A DNA stretch of 64,000 nt, taken from a virus. Positions within the stretch are counted from its first letter, which is position 1; each line of letters opens with the position of its first letter. The notes beneath the pieces were generated by a model that worked only from the letters and a program-made list of their open reading frames with translations, was not told the origin of the DNA and made no database searches. The position numbers and the translations under genes were made by a program. Of the stretch, positions 57,518 to 64,000 are shown piece by piece. The DNA is taken from positions 1 through 64,000 of IMG/VR virus record IMGVR_UViG_3300009182_000002; one strand, given 5' to 3'.

Positions 57518-58064
57518 ACGCTGTGTCTCCTAATCCGGCGGCAATACGGGCTAGCCCGTAACTGTCTGCCGCGTTGTCGTCTGTGAATTCGACCCCCCAC
57601 TTCTTGTAGGTGTGGAGGAGGATCATGTTCTTCTGAATTCCGGTGCCCTTGCCCGTCACGTATTTCTTGAGCGAGGCCGGGGCGACTTGCAGTGGGTACT
57701 GTCCTGCGCTGTCTAGCAACTCGCACAAGCAAGCAAGCCGAACGACGCCCCACAACTCCCCGGAGATCAGCGCGCTGTGGCTCATACGCACTGGGGACTC
57801 TGCGGCTACGTCGAACACGACGTTGCCTTCACGTTGTAGGTCGCTGAACTCGTTCATGGTCCATACCCAGATGTTGCACAGACGGTCGATACCGCTACCC
57901 GGCGCGCGATACACGCGGGTACGGTGCTGGAGACCGTCGATGCTGAGCACGGTCATGGCGAATCCAGTGTATGACTGGTCGATTCCGATGGCTACGATTC
58001 CCGGGCTGTCGAGAGCCCCCCACTCTCGTACCTCAGACCGCACAGCCATCGCAGAGATACTCAC
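57432..58064 (-). CDS. RuvC-like Holliday junction resolvase
   Basis: 210 residues. RNase H-like fold: IVAIGIDQSYTGFAMTVLSI (first Asp), AAESPVR (Glu), PASLKKYVTGKGTGIQKNMI and DDNAADSYGLARI (C-terminal acidic pair) match RuvC and poxvirus/phage A22-type resolvases. It should resolve branched replication or recombination intermediates before packaging. Start GTG at 58064, or ATG at 58049. Confidence 0.82.
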   Translation of the reverse strand: MSISAMAVRSEVREWGALDSPGIVAIGIDQSYTGFAMTVLSIDGLQHRTRVYRAPGSGIDRLCNIWVWTMNEFSDLQREGNVVFDVAAESPVRMSHSALISGELWGVVRLACLCELLDSAGQYPLQVAPASLKKYVTGKGTGIQKNMILLHTYKKWGVEFTDDNAADSYGLARIAAGLGDTAYEQEVIRKLQDDKYRDGGNGFTVDPRNN

Positions 58065-58170
58065 TGCCTCGCCACAGGACCCCTGCCTTCAGGGTCTTGC
58101 AAGAAGAGCACAGTCGGTACTCCTCTTCCTCTGTCTCACCGTTGTCGTAAACATCGAACTTGTCTGTCAT
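58033..58170 (-). CDS. tiny zinc-ribbon protein
   Basis: 45 residues (MTDKFDVYDNGETEEEEYRL...) with CSSCKTLKAG and CDGC. AAGGAG ribosome site. Overlaps the start of the resolvase gene by 32 bases. Acidic head and zinc knuckle; unknown function. Confidence 0.55.
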   Translation of the reverse strand: MTDKFDVYDNGETEEEEYRLCSSCKTLKAGVLWRGSEYLCDGCAV

Positions 58171-58171
58171 C

Positions 58172-58627
58172 TCAGTTCTCCTTCCGAGTGCGCTTGGCAC
58201 GTTCTGCCTTGATCATCGGGATGGTCAACCAATAACCAATCCCGTCTAGCGGATTGTCTTCGGTAGGTCGGTTGAGTTCGCGGGCGATCTTCACGCAGAC
58301 CATGGCCATGGCAACCTGCTCTGGGGTCACCGGAACTCCAAAGATGACGCTCCACATCGTGGCCTGCTTGGTGAAGTCGTCCAGTGGGTGACCGTAGTCG
58401 GTGTTTCTGTCGCCTGCGACTAGGTCAGCGGCCTTGTTAGCCACGATGTGCGCGATTTCTTTGGTGTCATCGGGGTAGATAATCCCACCGGTAGGAGTCA
58501 CATCGAACAAAGTTCCCTGCACCCACTTCGGTTTCTCTTCGGCACGCTTCTTCTCGTATGCGTGCGGAGGGTCGTTGTAGTTGGTCCCTGTGAACGAGTA
58601 ATTCTGCTGGGGGTTCAGGGGCTCCAT
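58172..58627 (-). CDS. DUF6378-like (MazG-type helical) protein with QGTLFD motif
   Basis: 151 residues. The C-terminal 90 ([48 protein letters not shown]) match DUF6378, an all-helical domain reminiscent of NTP pyrophosphohydrolases. The N-terminal arm contains [12 protein letters not shown], a clamp-like QxxLF also seen in the 29.8-31.3 kb paralogues. Confidence 0.7.
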   Translation of the reverse strand: MEPLNPQQNYSFTGTNYNDPPHAYEKKRAEEKPKWVQGTLFDVTPTGGIIYPDDTKEIAHIVANKAADLVAGDRNTDYGHPLDDFTKQATMWSVIFGVPVTPEQVAMAMVCVKIARELNRPTEDNPLDGIGYWLTIPMIKAERAKRTRKEN

Positions 58628-59112
58628 CGGCTGCTCCTCCTAGTGATGGGTGTCGATCCGGACGTGCGTCGAGTGAGTTCTCGGGAGATCAGCGCGGCGT
58701 CGCGCTCAACGTTCGTAGCAATGGCCTCTACCAAAGTCCGGTAGGCGTGCTTCTCATCAAGTTCTTCCCGCGCTTTCTCAACTACGGGATCGGAAGCAAC
58801 CTTCGCCTTGGTGATAGCAACCCGGTCGTCTCGCCCTCCCGACCAGTTGACCGCGACGGCCTTGGCCTCTGCCATGTCGAGAGTGCGCTGGGCCGACCTC
58901 TCGTCCACCCGCGCGAAAGCAACCTGCACAGCGGTGTAGTCGTTCCACGACGTGTACGCGACGAAGAGGTTCATCAAGTCGTCATCACCCACGTCGGTGA
59001 TATCCGGGGGGAGAGTCGGGATGTCCTCATTCGGCTTGTTCGGGAGAGCGATGCCCTGAGTCGTCGTTCTGGCGACAGCGTCTCGGCTGGTCTGCCCCAT
59101 GAAGTAGTTCAC
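58615..59112 (-). CDS. hypothetical helical protein
   Basis: 165 residues from a GTG overlapping the upstream stop (ATG at 59100 is an alternative). Central segment [20 protein letters not shown] then a long charged helix ([20 protein letters not shown]). Basic Ser/Arg C-terminus. I have seen similar proteins in actinophage recombination blocks; function unknown. Confidence 0.55.
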   Translation of the reverse strand: MNYFMGQTSRDAVARTTTQGIALPNKPNEDIPTLPPDITDVGDDDLMNLFVAYTSWNDYTAVQVAFARVDERSAQRTLDMAEAKAVAVNWSGGRDDRVAITKAKVASDPVVEKAREELDEKHAYRTLVEAIATNVERDAALISRELTRRTSGSTPITRRSSRWSP

Positions 59113-59333
59113 AGCGGATCACTTCCAATGTGGGCACGATCCCCGTCGATAGATACGACTCCACGTCCTGCCACCACGATGTGTGGCTGAGCGCTTCTTT
59201 CACGGGTATACGTGGGTACATCAATGGACAGACTTCGCACGTAGTGGCATTTGCCTTCGTAGTGAAGCGTCAGAACCGGGTGCCCGATGCGCTTGCTCTC
59301 AGGCTTGTTGTAATGAAACCAAAACGACTTCAC
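59109..59333 (-). CDS. small beta protein
   Basis: 74 residues (MKSFWFHYNKPESKRIGHPV...) with strands LTLHYEGKCHYVRSLSIDVP and HIVVAGRGVVSIDGD. Overlaps both neighbours by four bases (ATGA, GTGA). Confidence 0.6.
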   Translation of the reverse strand: MKSFWFHYNKPESKRIGHPVLTLHYEGKCHYVRSLSIDVPTYTRERSAQPHIVVAGRGVVSIDGDRAHIGSDPL

Positions 59334-60166
59334 GACTCCTCCTCAAACGCGAGGCACTTCTTGCAACCACCCTTGTCGGGGCTGACGTTGCACTCCGGAG
59401 CGTCTGTCATCGCGAGGATGCGAGCGCACGTCTGGAGGATGTCTTCCAAGTAGTCCGGCGAATACTTGACACTGAACTCCTTCGCGTCTTGGTTTGCCTT
59501 CCACTCGTAGAGGAAGACGCACTCGTTAGGAGCCGGTCGGGAAAGCAGACCGTCAGCATCCATAACGTGCAGGAGGTGGAGGTACATCTGACCTTGAAGG
59601 AAGTGGGTCCTGAACGGATTGCGGATCTGGTCCCACGCTTTGTCAGCGTCGTTGTTCGTCTTGGCAAGGAGATGCGGAGCCTCGTGGCGCAACGTCCCCG
59701 AACCGACGCTCTTGATCTCGATGATGAAATCGTCACCAATTCCGACAACCCATCCATCGCAATGGCCACGAATGCGGAGGCTGTTGTCCCGCAGCGGTAC
59801 CTCTAGATACTTGCCCCCGAGGGATAACCCCCAGTAGTCGGTCTTCTCTTCGCCCTTCCACAGCCCATACAAGACGCCCATCTCCTCAAGACGGGACTGC
59901 CACTTGGCGTGGATGTAGTGGCCCTCATCGAAGATGTTGTTGGTGCGGAGGTTGTGGCGCTCAGGGAGAGGCTTCTCCCCCGCCACGACCGCGAGCCACG
60001 ATGCGCGGTGGCACCAGTCGTCGCGCACCATCTCGCTGGGGTGGAAGACGTCCGTGCGTCTGGACGTGTCCGGTGGCCGCGTCAACATGTGCTTCTCGAT
60101 TGGACCTAGGAGACGGGTCTCCCGCTTGCTCGCCTCAAGGTAGGCCTTGAGTGCAGATTTTGCCAT
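59330..60166 (-). CDS. Cas4/RecB-family exonuclease
   Basis: 278 residues. PD-(D/E)XK core: RIRGHCDGWVVGIGDDFIIE followed by IKSVGS (Asp, Glu and Lys of the active site) and a QMYLHLL helix (motif QxxxY). Cysteines DWCHRAS near residue 52 and the C-terminal CNVSPDKGGCKKC probably hold an Fe-S cluster as in Cas4/AddB. It would resect DNA ends for RecA. Confidence 0.82.
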   Translation of the reverse strand: MAKSALKAYLEASKRETRLLGPIEKHMLTRPPDTSRRTDVFHPSEMVRDDWCHRASWLAVVAGEKPLPERHNLRTNNIFDEGHYIHAKWQSRLEEMGVLYGLWKGEEKTDYWGLSLGGKYLEVPLRDNSLRIRGHCDGWVVGIGDDFIIEIKSVGSGTLRHEAPHLLAKTNNDADKAWDQIRNPFRTHFLQGQMYLHLLHVMDADGLLSRPAPNECVFLYEWKANQDAKEFSVKYSPDYLEDILQTCARILAMTDAPECNVSPDKGGCKKCLAFEEES

Positions 60167-60196
60167 GTGCCCTCCACATGCTCTCAGGGTGCCAGT

Positions 60197-60403
60197 CTAG
60201 CCGTCATAGTCCGGATGATCAACAGGACACGGGACTGTGACGGGAGACCCGCACGAATAACACTCTCCATTCAACGCCCACCACGAGACGTCGTATTCCT
60301 CAAATGCGACCGCTATGAGGAAGACGTTGTAGCCGCAGTTGAGGCACTCATGGGTGGGGATGCCAGTGGCGTCGATCCCGAGTCCTGCTTCTAGAGGTTC
60401 CAC
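60197..60403 (-). CDS. zinc-ribbon protein
   Basis: 68 residues from a GTG at 60403 overlapping the WhiB stop. ECLNCGYNVF and ECYSCGSPV form two CxxCG knuckles of a rubredoxin-like ribbon. Probably nucleic-acid binding. Confidence 0.6.
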   Translation of the reverse strand: MEPLEAGLGIDATGIPTHECLNCGYNVFLIAVAFEEYDVSWWALNGECYSCGSPVTVPCPVDHPDYDG

Positions 60404-60702
60404 ACGTACTCCTCAAGATCAGAGTCATCATCGAGGCGTTGCCAACGGCGAACCAAGGCATTCCGCTCACGATGAGACATTCCGCCTCGGATACCGTGCA
60501 ACTCGTCGGTCTCAATGGCGTCTAGCAAGCACTCGCGCCTAACAACGCACTCGTCCTCACCATCCCGACCCCAGCAGACCGCTTTCGCTGAATCAGCAAT
60601 CGGTTTGTACAAAGACTTGTCACGAGGTGGAAAGAAGATCTCGGTGTCCATGCCACGACACTTCGCCTCGTAACGCCATGAATAATCAGGTTTCTGGCTC
60701 AC
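60391..60702 (-). CDS. WhiB-like protein with expanded Cys spacing
   Basis: 103 residues. WRYEAKCRGMDTEIFFPPRD, RRECLLDA and GIRGGMSHRERNALVRRW are WhiB features, with cysteines 15, 43, 52 and 58. The usual CxxC is replaced by C-x8-C (CWGRDGEDEC), a six-residue insertion. The cluster may be altered. It lies directly downstream of a nuclease gene in the replication block, separate from the first WhiB at 42.4 kb. Confidence 0.82.
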   Translation of the reverse strand: MSQKPDYSWRYEAKCRGMDTEIFFPPRDKSLYKPIADSAKAVCWGRDGEDECVVRRECLLDAIETDELHGIRGGMSHRERNALVRRWQRLDDDSDLEEYVWNL

Positions 60703-61021
60703 TGTTCTCCTGCACCAATCGGCGGCGCAGGTCTAAGAAGTCCTCCTCGTCAAGCACAACATAGTTATGCCCGTTGAGATGGATACCGAGAACAGGAATA
60801 CGACCATCGAGGAGAGCCTCGGTCATAATCTTCTCCAGTACCTGAGCCGAAAGGGAAAATGACTTCTTGCCCGTCCACTTATGCTCAATGAGCAAGTCCG
60901 TGGTACGGACATCTCCCTTACGGCTCCAGAAGGCACCGGAGGCGGCGGTTCTTGAACCACCTAGGACCTTCGCGAGTCTCTTTTCATGTCGCCCAGACTC
61001 ACGCTGGCCTTCACTCTTCAT
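60686..61021 (-). CDS. PD-(D/E)XK nuclease, resolvase-like
   Basis: 111 residues. ESGRHEKRLAKVLGGSRTAA, GDVRTTDLLIEHKWTGKKSF gives a conserved Glu, Asp and E-x-K active site of the small PD-(D/E)XK (Hjc/endonuclease) type. Encoded between RecA and WhiB with overlaps on each side; probably processes branched or broken DNA. Confidence 0.68.
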   Translation of the reverse strand: MKSEGQRESGRHEKRLAKVLGGSRTAASGAFWSRKGDVRTTDLLIEHKWTGKKSFSLSAQVLEKIMTEALLDGRIPVLGIHLNGHNYVVLDEEDFLDLRRRLVQENSEPET

Positions 61022-62063
61022 TGCTGTCGGGTGAAACCAGAGCGACCTTGTGCTTCAGAGTGCCAAGGACGCCGGACTCCAGATCTTCGCGAAGATCGAG
61101 TTCTTCTCGAATAGAGTTTAGCAGATTCTCTGCACCTTGCCACTTACGGTCCCCGTAAAAGAACCAGCCACCACGACGTTCAACAATTCCGTTAAGAATG
61201 CTGATAGCAACAATCTCTTTGCCGAAATCGTAATCTCCGGGAGGAACCGCTCCGCCGTTCTCGAAGTAGAAATCGAAGTAGGCGGTCTGCTGTGGAGGAG
61301 CGGTCTTGTTCTTGATGGTGCGTACCCGGATCGTCTGCCCGATTCGTTGCTTGTTGCCAGACGAGCCGATCTCAATCCACTCGTCTCGCTTGACCTCACA
61401 GCGAACTGCCATTGCGTAGTCCTTGCCAAGACCACCGGGGGTGGTGCGAGGGTCTCCGTGCATAACGCCAATCTTCATGCGGAACTGGTTGATGACAATT
61501 CCGGTGACGCCGCGCTCTTCTTCAGTAAGAGAACGCTTGGTCGCCTTGCCGACTTTCCTGAAGAACTTGTTAGTGAGAAGGGCTCCACGACCAACTGTCG
61601 ATTCCTCCATCAATTTTTGGTCCTCTGTGCTTGGGACAAGGGCCGGTAGGGAATCAAGGATGACGAGGTCCACGGCCTTGCTCTCACAGAACTGGATGAC
61701 GGCTTCGTAGGCGTCCTCCATAATGTTGGTCTCCACGACCAACACGCGAGACGTGTCTACCCCACACAGTTCGGCGTACTGAGGGCTCCATGGCTCGGCA
61801 GCAACCCAGACAGTAATGAACTCTGGATTGGCCTGCTGGTTGGCCGCAATGGTCTTCAGCGCAATAGCGGTCTTTCCATGCGAAGCCTCACCAACGACCT
61901 CGGTCCACTGGCCGACAGGCCAACCTCCTCCAAGGACGACGTCCAACGACAGCGACCCGGTGGTAATGCGCTTCGGTAGCAACACATCACTACCAAGCAC
62001 CACAGTCCCGTCACCCATCTTCTTGTTAAGAAGAGCGGCAACCTTCATCACGTCCGTGTTCAT
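61011..62063 (-). CDS. recA: RecA-family recombinase
   Basis: 350 residues. Walker A GEASHGKTA (58-66), Walker B LVILDSLPAL (about 132-141), GIVINQFRMKIGVMHGDPRT and TTPGGLGKDYAMAVRCEVKR, as in RecA. It catalyses strand exchange with the exonuclease and resolvases nearby. ATGA overlap with the next gene. Confidence 0.92.
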   Translation of the reverse strand: MNTDVMKVAALLNKKMGDGTVVLGSDVLLPKRITTGSLSLDVVLGGGWPVGQWTEVVGEASHGKTAIALKTIAANQQANPEFITVWVAAEPWSPQYAELCGVDTSRVLVVETNIMEDAYEAVIQFCESKAVDLVILDSLPALVPSTEDQKLMEESTVGRGALLTNKFFRKVGKATKRSLTEEERGVTGIVINQFRMKIGVMHGDPRTTPGGLGKDYAMAVRCEVKRDEWIEIGSSGNKQRIGQTIRVRTIKNKTAPPQQTAYFDFYFENGGAVPPGDYDFGKEIVAISILNGIVERRGGWFFYGDRKWQGAENLLNSIREELDLREDLESGVLGTLKHKVALVSPDSNEE

Positions 62064-62455
62064 TCGATTCTCCCGACGATGTTGCTTGGGTTGTAGCCTG
62101 CTCCCTGAATCTGCTTAGCGGGAGTGACTGCACCACCTGAGTTGCTAGATGGCATGGTTGGACCGGAACCGGACTGCATGACTGGATACCCGCAGTCATA
62201 GCATCGCTGGTATGAGGACCCGGGGGCTGAGAAGTAGTTGCCGCTCATGCACTCGGGGCACTGCGACGTCTGGCGTACGCTCTGTGCCTTCGTTGTAGTG
62301 AGAGTGTCCTGCTCAGCGTCGTACTCAACAGGCATGCCGTGCGCCTGCTGGGGCGTTACCTGTAACGGCTGACGAGGAGGACTGGACACCGGAGGTGTCG
62401 AGGGGCGAGGGCCGGGGTTGCCCAACTTATTGGCCCACCAGTTGCTGTTGCTCAT
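62060..62455 (-). CDS. zinc-ribbon protein
   Basis: 131 residues. Disordered Pro/Ser ends flank a ribbon QCPECMSGNYFS with later YQRCYDCGYPV. Overlaps recA by four bases. May bind single-stranded DNA; unknown. Confidence 0.6.
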   Translation of the reverse strand: MSNSNWWANKLGNPGPRPSTPPVSSPPRQPLQVTPQQAHGMPVEYDAEQDTLTTTKAQSVRQTSQCPECMSGNYFSAPGSSYQRCYDCGYPVMQSGSGPTMPSSNSGGAVTPAKQIQGAGYNPSNIVGRIE

Positions 62456-62868
62456 TAGTCACCTGCCATGTGGATGATGTCTAGATCAAGAAGGTTGCTA
62501 AGGACCGCGAGAGCAGCGCTGAAGGCGACCGCTGAATACGCATCTTGCATTGCACTCATCACGCTTTCGGGGTATTCGGTTTCGGAGTAGGCATTCTGGA
62601 ACTCGACCGATGCCCTAGCAATAACCTGACTCTGAACCGAAACGATGGGCACGAAGATGGAGACTCGGTCCAAGCGAGCGATGCTTGCCTCCCGCTCCAT
62701 CTGGGCGACTTCGTCGCTGATAGGCGGGAATTCCAGCAACTCCGCGACTTCCTCGGGGTCTCCGATCATGGAGTCGTAGAGGGTCTTCCTCGCCAAGGTC
62801 CCGATGGGAACCTCAAAGACAACGAGGCTCGGGTCCTCGTCCTGTCTCTTCTTCCACGGCCATTTCAT
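62455..62868 (-). CDS. hypothetical protein downstream of DNA polymerase
   Basis: 137 residues from the ATG at 62868 that overlaps the polymerase stop (ATGA). MKWPWKKRQDEDPSLVVFEV at the start, two acidic helices (DPEEVAELLEFPPISDEVAQ) and an Ala/Val/Leu helix at the end (FSAALAVLSNLLDLDIIHMA). No family recognised. Confidence 0.55.
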   Translation of the reverse strand: MKWPWKKRQDEDPSLVVFEVPIGTLARKTLYDSMIGDPEEVAELLEFPPISDEVAQMEREASIARLDRVSIFVPIVSVQSQVIARASVEFQNAYSETEYPESVMSAMQDAYSAVAFSAALAVLSNLLDLDIIHMAGD

Positions 62869-64000
62869 TTGGCCTCTCCCCACTTGTTCACGACCTTCAC
62901 GTCGGCAAGCAGGGGGACGTCTAGCAGATTGATCCCCTCCATAGCCTCTCGGATGATCTCGGCGGTTTCTTGCGCGATGCTGGTTGGAGTAACCGTCACC
63001 AACTCGTCGTGGACGGTGAGGATCAGGCTGCTGTCGTCTGAGATCATCCTGTGGGCGCGAACCATTGCGACCTTGATGATGTCTGCGGCAGAACCTTGGA
63101 TCTTCGTGTTAAACGCCTGCCTCTCAGCCTGCGCTCGGAAACCGACCTCCTCGCTCCGCAGATTCGGAAGGTACCTGCGACGACCGAACATGGTCGTGAC
63201 ATACGGAACCGGACTTCGACGGCGGGACTCGTTGACAACCTCCGCCTTGTACTTCGCCACTGATCGAAACTTCGCGCTGAAGTCTCCAAGCAACTTCTTG
63301 GCCTCAGCGGCAGAGCAACCAATCTGGCTAGCGATCTTCTCCGGACCAACCCCGTAGGCCATGGACAGGACGAGCACCTTTCCGGCTTTGCGGTCCACAC
63401 CCATGACGTCGCCCACCGTCGTGTAGATGTCGTCGCCGTCAAGGTAGTTGCGGACCATCGTCTTGTCGCCCGACAGGCTGGCAATCACTCGCGGCTCGAT
63501 CTGGCTGTAGTCGGCCACGACGAGTTGGTAGCCCTCTGGTGCTGCGAACAGATTTCGGATGGCGCGACCACGGTCGGTGCTGGGTGACGGAACGTTCTGC
63601 ATGTTGGGTCGCCGAGATGAGAACCTTCCGGTCTCTGCACCGCACTGGTCAAAATCGGTGTGGATCTTGCCGTCGGTGAGCAAGGCCTCCTTGGCAACGA
63701 CCTTCGACTTGCCGTTGACCGTCCTAGTAACGTTCCCGCCTTGGTAAGGAATCACGTAGGTCGAGAGCAACTTGTTGAGATCCGCATACTCCAAGAGACC
63801 ATCGACCACGGCGTGCCTGCCGCGCAGTGCCTCCAGCGCGTCAGCAGCCACAGAAGGCTGGCCTCCCGGCGTCGTCTTACGCGCCTTCAGACCCAGCCCA
63901 CCATCTTTCTTGGAGGAGAACAGCAGGGCCTGCTTCTCACCGTTGGAGTTGATGTTGAAAGCGCGCCCTGCGGCCTTGTAGATCTTGGCCTTGGTGCTCT
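62865..64000 (-). CDS. polA: DNA polymerase I (family A), C-terminal part, cut by right edge
   Basis: 378 visible codons of the polymerase domain; the frame is open to the right edge, so the N-terminal part is missing. Motif A: VVADYSQIEPRVIASL. Motif B region: AGKVLVLSMAYGVGPEKIAS. Motif C: LILTVHDELV. The fingers RRSPVPYVTTMFGRRRYLPN are also typical. It replicates the phage genome. Confidence 0.92.
   Translation of the reverse strand, partial: STKAKIYKAAGRAFNINSNGEKQALLFSSKKDGGLGLKARKTTPGGQPSVAADALEALRGRHAVVDGLLEYADLNKLLSTYVIPYQGGNVTRTVNGKSKVVAKEALLTDGKIHTDFDQCGAETGRFSSRRPNMQNVPSPSTDRGRAIRNLFAAPEGYQLVVADYSQIEPRVIASLSGDKTMVRNYLDGDDIYTTVGDVMGVDRKAGKVLVLSMAYGVGPEKIASQIGCSAAEAKKLLGDFSAKFRSVAKYKAEVVNESRRRSPVPYVTTMFGRRRYLPNLRSEEVGFRAQAERQAFNTKIQGSAADIIKVAMVRAHRMISDDSSLILTVHDELVTVTPTSIAQETAEIIREAMEGINLLDVPLLADVKVVNKWGEAK

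Overview
The window reads as about 64 kb of a double-stranded DNA tailed-phage genome, or a near-identical prophage or metagenomic contig, that infects an actinomycete. The evidence is as follows. There is a complete head module: large terminase, portal, scaffold and an N4-gp56-like major capsid protein. There are fibre and spike genes with LamG, collar and gp5-type OB domains, and a lysis cassette. Genes are packed with ATGA/GTGA/TGATG overlaps, and there are phage tRNAs. Actinobacterial hallmarks include two WhiB-like proteins, a DUF7455-type zinc protein, a SpoVS-like protein and an adenosylcobalamin-dependent ribonucleotide reductase. No host rRNA, insertion sequence, CRISPR array or intact integrase was seen. 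Both ends cut genes: a small unknown gene on the left and a family A DNA polymerase on the right.

Layout. From 1 to about 32.2 kb nearly everything is on the minus strand and reads right to left. A block of small accessory genes (32.2-23.6 kb) contains an ADP-ribosyltransferase-like protein, a ParB-like protein, a Dps, an HNH nuclease, a metallothionein-like peptide and two tRNAs. It is followed by two endolysins and a holin (23.6-21.7 kb), terminase (19.8-18.2 kb), portal, scaffold and capsid (17.4-13.7 kb), connector-like and beta-rich virion proteins, then adsorption proteins including a 1638-residue repeat fibre (10.3-0.4 kb). No tape-measure gene is in the window; it may lie beyond the left edge.

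A 1.3 kb non-coding, hairpin-rich divergent region (32.17-33.50 kb) separates this from a plus-strand operon (33.5-43.5 kb). That operon starts with a MoxR/CobS-like AAA ATPase, an HExxH metallopeptidase and a VWA protein, apparently one machine. About 20 small proteins follow, many of them zinc-binding, including a WhiB. Two of them are preceded by the same 44-bp hairpin element. A fragment of a tyrosine recombinase lies near the operon end.

From 43.6 kb to the right edge the genes return to the minus strand. They comprise nucleotide metabolism and DNA enzymes (class II RNR, a TGT/DpdA-like protein, HAD-like, nucleotidyltransferase, metallophosphoesterase, RuvC-like, DUF6378-like, Cas4-like exonuclease, PD-(D/E)XK nuclease, RecA, DNA polymerase). 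A run of low-complexity small proteins (49.9-56.7 kb) resembles the accessory block at 23-32 kb and shares short peptide signatures with it.

The most unusual signals are the split MoxR/metallopeptidase/VWA triad, a strong excess of the heptamer TAGCAAC on both strands, the paired 44-bp structured leaders, an N-terminal peptide MAGNPPEDR shared by three genes, QxxLF clamp-like motifs in four proteins, the integrase remnant, and a tRNA-like element in the divergent region.
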